The position numbers and the translations under genes were made by a program. The notes beneath the pieces were generated by a model. That model was not told the origin of the DNA and did no database searches. It saw only the letters and a list, made by a program, of their open reading frames with translations. This document shows, one piece after another, positions 1 to 7,188 of a DNA stretch of 9,680 nucleotides; within the stretch, counting starts at the first letter, position 1; every line of letters begins with the position of its first letter. This stretch comes from Acidobacteriota bacterium. GTDB lineage: Bacteria; Acidobacteriota; Terriglobia; Acidiferrales; UBA7541. The DNA lies in contig JACOSF010000327.1 in NCBI GenBank assembly GCA_016179005.1, forward strand, positions 1-9,680. Direction: 5' to 3'.

Positions 1-871
1 CTGCCGCGATTGCGGTGCCCGCCAGCGGAACCAGAAATGCCAATCCCAAAATGCCAAGCATCGGTCCTAGGAATAGACTGCTGGAGAGATTGTGCCACGA
101 CGCGTGCATCGGCAAACTCGGCGCGAGCCAACCGTTCAGTATCAAGTCCCAGACAGGGACGTTGTAAATCAAGCTCGTGTGTGTGGCACCCGGAATGCTC
201 ACCAGGCGGACCGCGCGCAACTCCTGAAAATCCTCCGGATCCTCGAACCGCTGGCCTCCGGCGGCTGCGATGAGATTCTCGGCGGAACGCTTCAAGAACG
301 GAAAATCAAACTGGCCGACGATGACCAAGAGATTGACGGGCATGCGTCGCGGAGGCCCCAAGAGTATTGCGCCGGGTGGCATTCCAGCGACCTGCGATAA
401 GGGGGCCGGAGAGATGGCCACAGTCGCCGCCGTGGGGAAGTAATCGGCCAGACGGATGGCCAGGGCACCGCCCATGGAATGTCCCACGAGTATTGTCTTG
501 TCGAGTTGGATTTGTCCGCGCCGCTCGAGTGTACCCACCGCCTCCACGGCGCACGCTTCCGCCTGCTGGAAGGAGAACGGCATCGAGTTGTTTCCATGGC
601 CGGGCAGGTCGAGCACGTAGGCGAGCATTCCCGCACCGGCAAGCGCTTGCCCGGTTGCTTCCATGACTCGCTGGTTCGCACCCAGGCCGTGAAAAATGAT
701 CGCGCTGGGCCGATTCAATGTTGCCCCTCGACCAATGATGCGCACCGGCACCCGGCAGCTTCCTTCGAGAACGATGTCGCGCACGGCAAGTCGGTGAAGC
801 GCGCCGACGAGCCAGCCAAGAACGAGAAGCACAAGACCGGTCGCAGCGAAAAGCAACTCACGGCGTTTCAT
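1..871 (-). CDS. Membrane-anchored alpha/beta hydrolase, 3' end beyond the window
   Basis: The reading frame is open from an ATG at 871 to the left edge, giving 290 residues without a stop. It has the alpha/beta-hydrolase order: an oxyanion-type HG at residues 61-62 (FHGLGAN), the nucleophile elbow GHSMGG at 130-135 with Ser132, a likely acid Asp189 (VGQFD), and a likely catalytic His231 (PGATHT). An N-terminal hydrophobic stretch at about residues 7-25 follows a KRR start, so it looks like a signal anchor with the hydrolase domain outside the cytoplasm. After the catalytic His, a second hydrophobic stretch (about 264-290) begins and continues past the edge, suggesting a C-terminal membrane domain. 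The start is supported by GAGGAG six bases upstream. It is divergent from rfaE2. The substrate cannot be told from sequence; an esterase or lipase-like role is only inference. Its base composition looks slightly less GC-rich than the operon to its right. Confidence 0.85.
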   Translation of the reverse strand, partial: MKRRELLFAATGLVLLVLGWLVGALHRLAVRDIVLEGSCRVPVRIIGRGATLNRPSAIIFHGLGANQRVMEATGQALAGAGMLAYVLDLPGHGNNSMPFSFQQAEACAVEAVGTLERRGQIQLDKTILVGHSMGGALAIRLADYFPTAATVAISPAPLSQVAGMPPGAILLGPPRRMPVNLLVIVGQFDFPFLKRSAENLIAAAGGQRFEDPEDFQELRAVRLVSIPGATHTSLIYNVPVWDLILNGWLAPSLPMHASWHNLSSSLFLGPMLGILGLAFLVPLAGTAIAA

Positions 872-877
872 CGGCCG

Positions 878-883
878 CTCCTC
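878..883 (-). promoter_or_regulatory. Ribosome binding site of the alpha/beta hydrolase
   Basis: Read on the minus strand this is GAGGAG, six bases before the ATG at 871. It supports that start as the true N-terminus. Confidence 0.6.
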
Positions 884-889
884 GGCACG

Positions 890-898
890 TGATAAAAT
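890..898 (+). promoter_or_regulatory. Candidate extended -10 promoter for the rfaE2-mfd operon
   Basis: TGATAAAAT fits the extended -10 pattern TGnTATAAT, with five of six hexamer matches. It lies in the only divergent gap and is one of the few AT-rich patches in the window. No convincing -35 lies 16-18 bases upstream, which extended -10 promoters can tolerate. A start of transcription near 905 would leave a leader of about 20-40 bases before rfaE2. It overlaps the end of a CACGTG palindrome at 886-891. This is pattern matching only. Confidence 0.35.
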
Positions 899-924
899 GA
901 AGTGCTGCGGATCCTGATAGGAAG

Positions 925-1437
925 ATGTGGAGAGGAGCCGGTTTGGGCCGAGTGGTCTCGCAAGACGAACTGATTCTCCACGTTGCCGAACACAAACGCA
1001 ACGGGGAGCGCGTGGTGTTCACCAACGGCTGCTTCGACTTGCTGCATCCGGGCCACATCCGCGGCTTCGAGCAGGCCCGGGCGCTGGGCGATGTGCTGCT
1101 GGTGGCCATCAACAGCGATTCCTCGGTGAGATTTCTCAAGGGCGATGGCCGCCCCATCATTCCCCAGAACGAGCGCGCGGAAATCCTCGCGGCACTGGAA
1201 GCCGTGGATTATGTGGTGGTTTTCGACGAAATCACACCCCGCGAAATTATCACGCGCGTGATTCCCGACGTGCTGGTCAAGGGCGGCGACTGGGGCGAAA
1301 ACGAAATCGTGGGGCGCGAGGAAGTGGAAGCCGCGGGCGGGCGCGTGGTGTCCATTCCGCTGGAGCCCGGCTATTCGACAACGGCCATCATCGAAGGCAT
1401 CCGCATGGCGCGCCAAGGTCCGCCGTCCCCGAAATGA
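925..1437 (+). CDS. rfaE2: D-glycero-beta-D-manno-heptose 1-phosphate adenylyltransferase (RfaE2/HldE C-terminal type)
   Basis: Transfers AMP from ATP to heptose 1-phosphate, making the ADP-heptose used for the LPS inner core; cytoplasmic. The protein (170 aa from ATG 925) is a single cytidylyltransferase-fold domain. It has the nucleotide-binding HxGH motif in FTNGCFDLLHPGH (HPGH at 41-44), the NSD strand at 63-65, the LKGDGRP loop, and the C-terminal STT motif (151-153) of this family. It is the stand-alone form: the ribokinase-like half of bifunctional HldE is not adjacent. The start is uncertain. ATG 925 has only a purine patch abutting it, whereas TTG 943 has AGAGGAG at 931-937 with five-base spacing and still keeps the whole domain (164 aa); GTG 952 is a third option. 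The gene ends in an ATGA overlap with mfd, so the two are probably translationally coupled. It is probably the first gene of the operon. Confidence 0.93.
   Translation: MWRGAGLGRVVSQDELILHVAEHKRNGERVVFTNGCFDLLHPGHIRGFEQARALGDVLLVAINSDSSVRFLKGDGRPIIPQNERAEILAALEAVDYVVVFDEITPREIITRVIPDVLVKGGDWGENEIVGREEVEAAGGRVVSIPLEPGYSTTAIIEGIRMARQGPPSPK
931..937 (+). promoter_or_regulatory. Strong Shine-Dalgarno inside the 5' end of the rfaE2 frame
   Basis: AGAGGAG lies five bases before TTG 943 in the rfaE2 frame. It sits downstream of the ATG at 925, so it argues for TTG 943 as the working start, or less likely GTG 952 at 14-base spacing. Confidence 0.5.
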
Positions 1438-4400
1438 TCCTTCCGCTCGTGGCTGAAATCCTGGCACGTGTCGGCCGCCATCCGGCGGTTGAGGAGGCGC
1501 TGGACTCTCTGCGGCGCGGCGCGGTGGATTCACGCCTGGCGGGGCTGACCGATCCGGCGAAGGCGCTGCTGGTGTCCATCGCGGCGCTCGCGTGGAACCG
1601 GCCTGTGGTGTTCGTGGTGGAGTCGAATCCGCGCGCGGACGCATTGGCGGATCCGATCCGATTCTTTTACCAAGCGCTGGGAGGGAAGGCTGCGGCGCCG
1701 GTAGGGACGTTGCCGGCGCACGACGTCCTGCCGTGGCAGCGTCTTTCGCCTCACCCGGAAATTCTTGAGACGCGAGCAGTGTCGCTGTGGCGCGCGGCGA
1801 CGGGGCAAGCGCCGATGCTCATCGTGCCCATTGCTTCAGGCATGTTGCGGCTGCGCGACGCGAGGTTTTACAAAGACCTTGCGCAATCGCTGGTGCGCGA
1901 TGCGAGCGTGCCTCTCGATGAGTTCGTCGCGCATCTCGCCAGCGGCGGCTACGAGCGCCACGAAACCGTAGAAATGCCCGGGCAGTTTGCGGTGCGCGGC
2001 GGCATCGTGGACGTCTTTTCGGCGGAAGCCGCGCGCCCCGTGCGCATCGAGCTCTTCGGCGATTCGGTCGAGTCCATCCGCGAGTTCGATCCCAATACGC
2101 AGCGCTCCGTGCGGCCGCTCGAACGCACCACGGTGCTTCCGCTGACCGAAGTGCCGCGGCGTCCCGGGCTGCTGGAAAAATTGTACGCGCGCGCGTCGGG
2201 CGATTCCGCTGAGGGCAGCGAGTACGTCGGGACCTATCCGGGGTGGGAGTTCGATGCAGCGCTGGTCGAGCCAGCAGAGGCGACGGTCTTTGATTTGTGC
2301 GCGGGTGCGTTGTTCATTGTGGATGAGCCGGACACGCTACGCGAAGCTGCCAGGAAGTTTGCGTCGCGATTGCATGAGACACATGCGCGCGCGTGCGAGT
2401 CCGCGCGACCTCCGGCTGCGGAAGCCGCACCGGAGCGTTTTTACCTGGGCGAAGAAGAATGGTGCGCGGCGCTGGAGAAGTGCGCGCGCCTGCTGCTCGA
2501 GCATTTGCCGATGCACGGGCCGAGCGGGCAGCCGCTGGTGCTTCCGACACAGCCGACTGCGCCGTATCACGGCAACGTCACCGCGTTCATGACGGAAGTG
2601 CGCGCGCGGCTGCAAGCTGGCAATCAGGGGATTGCTTGCGCGGCGAATACGGGCGAGATGGAGCGGCTGGCGGGACTCTGCCATGAATTCGAGCTGGCCT
2701 ACCGGCTGGGCGAGATGGGCGACGAAGCCACGCTGGCGCGGCTGGCGGAGGAGTCCAGCGCGGGCAGCGTGCCGGCGCTGACGCTGGTCAAGGCGCCGCT
2801 CAACGAAGGCGTGAGCTTCCCCGACCTGGGCCTGACGATCTACGGCAACTCGGACCTCTTCGAGACGCTGCCCGCGCCGGAGCGCGCGCGGAAGCGGCCG
2901 AAGACGGCAAGTTTCTTCAGCGATTTCTCTGACCTGAAACCGGGCGACTACGTGGTGCACGTGGACCACGGCATCGGACAGTTCGAAGGGCTGCGGCAGA
3001 TTGAAAGCGATGGCCGGGGCGAATTCATGCTGCTGCGCTACGCCGAGGATGCGCGGCTGTATGTGCCGCTGGCGCGGATGGACCTGGTGCAGAAGTACAG
3101 CGCACTGGAGGGCGCGCGGCCCCCGCTCGACCGGCTAGGCGGCACAGTGTGGGCGACGAAAAAACAGCGGGTGAAAAAGTCGGTCGCGGAGATGGCCGAC
3201 AAGCTGCTGCGGCTGTACGCCGAGCGCAAGAGCGGCGATGGGCACGCCTTCGCGAAGGACAACGAGTTCCAGCGGGAGTTTGAGGACGCGTTCGAATTCG
3301 AAGAAACGACGGACCAGGCGCGCGCCATCGAAGACACCAAGCAGGACATGGAGCGCGCGGGACCGATGGACCGGCTGCTGTGCGGCGACGTGGGCTACGG
3401 CAAGACGGAAGTGGCCATGCGCGCGGCGTTCAAGGCGGTGAACGACGGCAAGCAGGTGGCCATTCTCGCCCCGACGACGGTGCTGGTGTTCCAGCATTAC
3501 GAGACGCTGCGCCGGCGCTTCGCGGCGTTTCCGGTGAACATCGAAATGCTCAGCCGGTTCCGCTCCGCGAAGGAGCAGAAGCAAGTGCTGGCGTCGCTGG
3601 AAACGGGGAAGGTGGATGTGGTGGTCGGCACGCACCGGCTGCTTTCCCGCGACGTGCAGTTCCACGAGCTGGGGCTTCTCATTGTGGACGAGGAGCAGCG
3701 CTTCGGCGTGGCGCACAAGGAGCGGCTGAAAGAAATGCGCCGCAACGTGGACGTGCTAACCATGTCGGCGACGCCCATTCCGCGCACGCTGCACATGTCC
3801 ATCGTCGGACTGCGGGATATGTCGGTGATCGAAACGCCGCCGAAGGATCGGCTGGCGATCCAGACGGTGGTGGCGCCGTTCAGCGAGACGCTGGTGCAGA
3901 GCGCCATTGAGCAAGAGCTGGCGCGCGAAGGCCAGGTCTATTTCGTGCACAACCGGGTGGAGTCTATTTTTTCGCTGGCGTCGCTGTTGCAACGGCTGGT
4001 GCCGCGGGCGCGTATCGTGGTGGGACACGGGCAGATGGGCGAGAAGGAACTGGAACGGGCCATGCTGCGCTTCATCCGGCACGAAGCGGATGTGCTGGTG
4101 TCCACGACCATCATCGAGAACGGCCTGGACATCCCGCGTGCGAACACCATGCTCATCAACCGCGCGGACCGCTTCGGGCTGTCGGAGCTGTACCAGCTTC
4201 GCGGGCGAGTGGGCCGGTCGAACCAACGCGCGTACGCCTTCCTGCTGGTGCCGAGGGAGGCGACGCTTTCGGAGTTGGCGCGGAAACGGCTGGCCGCGCT
4301 GCGGGAGTTCAGCGAGCTGGGCGCCGGGTTCCGCATCGCGGCACTGGACCTGGAGCTGCGCGGTGCGGGCAATCTGCTCGGCGCGGAACAGCACGGCCAT

Positions 4401-4928
4401 GTGAACGCAGTGGGCTTTGACCTCTACTGCCGCATGCTGGAACGCGCGGTGGCCGAGCTGAAGGGCGAAGCGCCGCAGCTTGAATTGCGGGCCACACTCA
4501 ACCTTGGTGTGGATATCCGCATCCCACCAGAGTACATCCCGGGCGAGAATCTGCGCCTGCGGACATACAAGCGGATTGCAAGCGTGACCAACGAGGCCGA
4601 ACGGGACGAAGTAGCCAGGGAACTAAAGGACCGCTTCGGCCCGCTGCCCTCGGCGGTGGACCACCTGCTCGATTACGCGGTGCTGAAGGCGCTGTGCGAG
4701 AGGTTGCTGGTGGCCTCGCTGGAGCGCAAGGGCGAGGCAGTGGCCGTGAAATTCCACGAGCAGACGCCGGTGCAGCCGGAGCAACTGGTGCGCGTGGTGC
4801 GCAGCAGCCGGGGGATGCGGCTGGACCCGACGGGCGTGCTGTGGCTTCCCGCGGGGCGTGAGGAGAGGCGCGGCGACGGGGGCGTGACGCAAGCGGTCAG
4901 AAACGCATTGCTGCAACTACAATCGTAG
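1434..4928 (+). CDS. mfd: Transcription-repair coupling factor Mfd
   Basis: Mfd is an ATP-driven DNA translocase that removes RNA polymerase stalled at lesions and recruits UvrA for nucleotide excision repair. The product is 1164 aa, close to the usual length of about 1150. Domains in order: a UvrB-like N-terminal region (about 1-450) with HDVLPWQRLSPHPE near residue 95 and the RGGIVDVF strand near 187, without a recognisable P-loop, as expected; the CarD-like RNA-polymerase-interacting domain (about 500-565, GDYVVHVDHGIGQF); the translocase core with Walker A GDVGYGKT (651-658), motif II DEEQ (752-755), motif III SAT (778-780) and motif VI QLRGRVGR (921-928); and the C-terminal TRCF/D7 domain (about 1020-1110). 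All helicase motifs are intact. The frame is open further upstream, to 927, but that part overlaps rfaE2; the start at ATG 1434 overlaps the rfaE2 stop as ATGA. There is no good separate Shine-Dalgarno, so coupling is likely. Confidence 0.98.
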   Translation: MILPLVAEILARVGRHPAVEEALDSLRRGAVDSRLAGLTDPAKALLVSIAALAWNRPVVFVVESNPRADALADPIRFFYQALGGKAAAPVGTLPAHDVLPWQRLSPHPEILETRAVSLWRAATGQAPMLIVPIASGMLRLRDARFYKDLAQSLVRDASVPLDEFVAHLASGGYERHETVEMPGQFAVRGGIVDVFSAEAARPVRIELFGDSVESIREFDPNTQRSVRPLERTTVLPLTEVPRRPGLLEKLYARASGDSAEGSEYVGTYPGWEFDAALVEPAEATVFDLCAGALFIVDEPDTLREAARKFASRLHETHARACESARPPAAEAAPERFYLGEEEWCAALEKCARLLLEHLPMHGPSGQPLVLPTQPTAPYHGNVTAFMTEVRARLQAGNQGIACAANTGEMERLAGLCHEFELAYRLGEMGDEATLARLAEESSAGSVPALTLVKAPLNEGVSFPDLGLTIYGNSDLFETLPAPERARKRPKTASFFSDFSDLKPGDYVVHVDHGIGQFEGLRQIESDGRGEFMLLRYAEDARLYVPLARMDLVQKYSALEGARPPLDRLGGTVWATKKQRVKKSVAEMADKLLRLYAERKSGDGHAFAKDNEFQREFEDAFEFEETTDQARAIEDTKQDMERAGPMDRLLCGDVGYGKTEVAMRAAFKAVNDGKQVAILAPTTVLVFQHYETLRRRFAAFPVNIEMLSRFRSAKEQKQVLASLETGKVDVVVGTHRLLSRDVQFHELGLLIVDEEQRFGVAHKERLKEMRRNVDVLTMSATPIPRTLHMSIVGLRDMSVIETPPKDRLAIQTVVAPFSETLVQSAIEQELAREGQVYFVHNRVESIFSLASLLQRLVPRARIVVGHGQMGEKELERAMLRFIRHEADVLVSTTIIENGLDIPRANTMLINRADRFGLSELYQLRGRVGRSNQRAYAFLLVPREATLSELARKRLAALREFSELGAGFRIAALDLELRGAGNLLGAEQHGHVNAVGFDLYCRMLERAVAELKGEAPQLELRATLNLGVDIRIPPEYIPGENLRLRTYKRIASVTNEAERDEVARELKDRFGPLPSAVDHLLDYAVLKALCERLLVASLERKGEAVAVKFHEQTPVQPEQLVRVVRSSRGMRLDPTGVLWLPAGREERRGDGGVTQAVRNALLQLQS

Positions 4929-4941
4929 GGATACACTTTAC

Positions 4942-4949
4942 AGGGGAGA
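4942..4949 (+). promoter_or_regulatory. Ribosome binding site of the SurA-like gene
   Basis: AGGGGAGA in the 27-base mfd-surA gap, about seven bases before ATG 4956. It fixes that start and shows that this gene, unlike its neighbours, has its own independent initiation signal. Confidence 0.6.
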
Positions 4950-4955
4950 TCACGA

Positions 4956-6167
4956 ATGAACTGGAAGCTAGGATTTGCGGCGCTGGGCGCGCTCTTGCTG
5001 ATGGGGATTACCGCGGCGGCACAAGCGCCACAGCGAACGCCTCCGCCGGCGGCGGCGCAGGCGCCGGAGCGAGTGCCCCCGGCGGCAGCGGCGAAGGACA
5101 AGCGCGTGGTGGAGGAGATCATCGCGCGCGTGAACAATGAGATCGTGACCTTAACGGACCTGCGGCGCGCGCACGATGCCATGCGCCAGGACGTGCAGGA
5201 GGAGTGCCGCAATTGCACGCCGGCGCAGCTTAACGCCCAGGTGGCGGAGCGCGAGAAAAACGTCCTGCGCGACCTGATTGACCAGTCGTTGCTGGTGCAG
5301 CGCGGCAAGGACATGGGCATCAACGTGGAGACAGACGTCGTCAAGCGCATGGACGACATCCGTACGCGGAACAACCTCTCTTCGATGGAAGAGTTGCAGC
5401 AAAAGGTGGAAGAAAGCGGGGTGAGCTTTGAGGAATTTCGCAACAACATCCGCAACAACCTGTTGATGCAGGAAGTGGTCCGGCGGGAAGTGGGCTCGCG
5501 CATCATCATTGACAAAGAGGAAGTAGCCAAGTACTGGAAGGAACATCAGGACCAGTTCCACCGGCCGGAGATGGTTTACCTGAGCGAGCTGTTCGTGAGT
5601 ACGGTGGGCAAGACGGAGGCGGAGGCCCCGGCGCTGGAGGAGAAGGCCAAGAAACTGCTCGACCGGGTGAAGAACGGCGAAGACTTCGAGGAACTCGCCA
5701 AGCGCTATTCCGACGGCGAGACGGCCAAGCAGGGCGGCGAGCTGGGCGGGTTCCAGAAGGGACAGCTTTCGCCGGAACTGGAAGCGGCCGTCTTGAAGCT
5801 GAAGCCGAAAGAATTGAGCAGCGTGATCCGCACGAAAACAGGTTTTCTGGTGCTGCGGGTGGACCAGCGCTACGAAGCGGGTTTGCAGCCGGTGGAAAAG
5901 GTGGAGAACGAGATCATGAACCGTCTCTACGGGGAGAAAATGCAGCCGGCCATGCGCGTGTATACGGCCAAGCTGCGTTCGGAAAGCTACGTGCTCGTGA
6001 AGCCGGGTTACAACGATCCCGGGGCGGTGGCCAGCAGCCCCATCGTCGAAGTGGAGCCTACCGCGGAAGTGGACAAGAGCAAGAAGGGGAAGAAGGAAAA
6101 GAAATCCGAAAGAGAGACCAAGGGAAAGAAGAGCGGCGAGAACAAGGATAAGAAGGCCGGCGAATGA
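4956..6167 (+). CDS. Exported SurA-like chaperone with one parvulin-type domain
   Basis: Predicted periplasmic folding factor for outer-membrane or secreted proteins (403 aa). Residues 1-24 form a Sec signal peptide: K4, a hydrophobic core, then an Ala-rich end (ITAAAQA). A low-complexity Pro/Ala segment (23-46) is followed by a SurA-type N-terminal chaperone region (about 50-200) starting VVEEIIARVNNEIVTLTDL. The parvulin domain (about 202-306) contains YSDGETAKQGGELGGF, typical of the family. A short C-terminal helix and a tail with 13 lysines (372-403) follow. Oddities: both histidines expected in an active parvulin site are replaced (Glu211 and Leu298), so it may be a chaperone rather than an isomerase; and a CxxC (Cys84, Cys87) sits in the chaperone region. 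E. coli SurA has two parvulin domains and this protein has one, so no gene symbol is assigned. A PrsA/PpiD-like label is the alternative. The gene ends in an ATGA overlap with the next one. Confidence 0.9.
   Translation: MNWKLGFAALGALLLMGITAAAQAPQRTPPPAAAQAPERVPPAAAAKDKRVVEEIIARVNNEIVTLTDLRRAHDAMRQDVQEECRNCTPAQLNAQVAEREKNVLRDLIDQSLLVQRGKDMGINVETDVVKRMDDIRTRNNLSSMEELQQKVEESGVSFEEFRNNIRNNLLMQEVVRREVGSRIIIDKEEVAKYWKEHQDQFHRPEMVYLSELFVSTVGKTEAEAPALEEKAKKLLDRVKNGEDFEELAKRYSDGETAKQGGELGGFQKGQLSPELEAAVLKLKPKELSSVIRTKTGFLVLRVDQRYEAGLQPVEKVENEIMNRLYGEKMQPAMRVYTAKLRSESYVLVKPGYNDPGAVASSPIVEVEPTAEVDKSKKGKKEKKSERETKGKKSGENKDKKAGE
5022..5093 (+). repeat. Imperfect 36-base tandem repeat encoding a Pro/Ala linker
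   Basis: Two adjacent in-frame 36-base units (5022-5057 and 5058-5093) share 28 of 36 bases by direct comparison. They encode QAPQRTPPPAAA and QAPERVPPAAAA immediately after the signal peptide of the SurA-like protein. This looks like an internal duplication that lengthened a flexible linker. Confidence 0.7.
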
Positions 6168-7186
6168 AATCCGATTTTGTGGCGGACCTGCAGGCGGAGC
6201 AGAGCGTCACTTCATTTTTTCTGATTACCTCCAAGGAAGTCCGCACCGGACAGAAAAGCGGCAAGCCCTACCTGCAACTCGAGCTGCGCGACCGCACGGG
6301 CGCCATCGACGCCCGGGTTTTCCAGAACGTAGAAAGCGCGACGGAAGCAGTGCGCCTGGACGAAGTGGTGAAGGTGAAAGGGCGCGTAGACGTGTGGCAG
6401 GGGAAAAAGCAATTGGTGATCGAGCAGATTCGTCCAGCTAAGGAGGAGGAATACGAACTCGGGGATTTCCTGCCGCACACAAAGCGTAACGTAGGGGAGT
6501 TGTTCGCAGAGCTGCAAGGTATCGTCGCCGAGGCGGCGAATCCGTGGATCCGCAGGCTGCTGGAAAGCGTGCTGGGTGACCCCGCGATTGCAGAGCGGCT
6601 GAAGCGCGCGCCGGCCGGCAAGAAGATGCACCATGCGTACATCGGCGGGCTGCTCGAGCACATCGTCAGCCTGTGCGGCCTGTGCCGCCGCGTGACGCCG
6701 CATTATCCGGAGATTGACGGCGACCTGCTGCTCGCCGGCGCGATCCTGCACGACATCGGAAAGTTGGACGAACTTTTCTACGAGCGCTCGTTCGGCTACA
6801 CGACGGAGGGCCAGCTTTTGGGGCACATCATGATCGGGTTGCAACTCCTCGAAAAGAAAATCGACGCGATCGAAGGGTTCCCCGCGGATTTGAAGCTACT
6901 GATCCAGCACATGATCCTGAGCCACCACGGGCGGGAAGAGTTCGGGTCGCCGAAGCTGCCTTCGTTTCCCGAAGCGCTGATGCTGCACTATTTGGACGAC
7001 CTCGATTCCAAGCTGGCCACCATGCGCGAATCGGTCGAGGCGGAGCAGGGCGAGACGGAATGGACGGCGAAAAACTGGTCGTTGCAGCGCCCACTGCTGC
7101 GCATGGACCGCTTCCGGCAGCGGGAAGCAGGCGCAGAGAAAGCGCCGCCCGTCTCTGCCACGAACGACGACCCGCCGGTAGACTGA
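6164..7186 (+). CDS. yhaM: YhaM-like 3'-5' exoribonuclease (OB-fold plus HD domain)
   Basis: YhaM-family enzymes degrade RNA, and sometimes single-stranded DNA, from the 3' end using a metal-dependent HD domain; cytoplasmic. The 340-aa product (B. subtilis YhaM is about 314) has an OB-fold nucleic-acid-binding domain at about 12-90 (strands around YLQLELRDRTGAIDARVF and VKVKGRVDVW). An HD domain at about 155-285 follows, with HH at 156-157, H166, the HD pair H196-D197 (ILHDIGKLDE), H221, HH at 254-255 and D278/D279. All expected metal ligands appear present. A CxxC (Cys171, Cys174) sits one helical turn after H166. The last 30 or so residues are polar and probably disordered. ATG 6164 overlaps the upstream stop (ATGA), with AGAAGG seven bases before it. 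The family assignment rests on domain order; the exact substrate is inference. Confidence 0.88.
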   Translation: MKSDFVADLQAEQSVTSFFLITSKEVRTGQKSGKPYLQLELRDRTGAIDARVFQNVESATEAVRLDEVVKVKGRVDVWQGKKQLVIEQIRPAKEEEYELGDFLPHTKRNVGELFAELQGIVAEAANPWIRRLLESVLGDPAIAERLKRAPAGKKMHHAYIGGLLEHIVSLCGLCRRVTPHYPEIDGDLLLAGAILHDIGKLDELFYERSFGYTTEGQLLGHIMIGLQLLEKKIDAIEGFPADLKLLIQHMILSHHGREEFGSPKLPSFPEALMLHYLDDLDSKLATMRESVEAEQGETEWTAKNWSLQRPLLRMDRFRQREAGAEKAPPVSATNDDPPVD

Positions 7187-7188
7187 CC

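Noticed and set aside
479..892. Plus-strand frame of 137 residues opposite the hydrolase
   Set aside because: The minus strand carries a complete hydrolase motif set throughout this stretch; the plus-strand frame has no family features.
927..1433. Upstream extension of mfd to an ATG at 927
   Set aside because: Those 169 residues are the out-of-frame shadow of rfaE2, are Arg/Gly-rich, and do not resemble Mfd; the ATGA junction gives a normal-length Mfd.
868..1644. Long antisense frame over rfaE2 and the mfd start
   Set aside because: The composition is Arg/Pro/His-rich as expected for an antisense frame of GC-rich coding DNA; it has no domain and lies opposite well-recognised genes.
4908..4937. 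Possible promoter before the SurA-like gene (TTGCTG, 18 bases, TACACT)
   Set aside because: Only about 3/6 and 4/6 matches, and the predicted transcription start would fall in the ribosome binding site.
4929..4955. Possible BlaI-type operator (two TACA words) in the mfd-surA gap
   Set aside because: There is no matching TGTA half-site, so no dyad; two four-base words are expected by chance.
4673..5530. 285-residue antisense frame over the mfd end and the SurA-like start
   Set aside because: Ser/Arg/Thr-rich low-complexity shadow with no recognisable motif; the sense-strand genes are certain.
7060..7188. Upstream extension of the BlaI-type protein to ATG 7060
   Set aside because: It overlaps the nuclease gene and adds 43 residues unlike the family; ATG 7189 yields the expected N-terminus.
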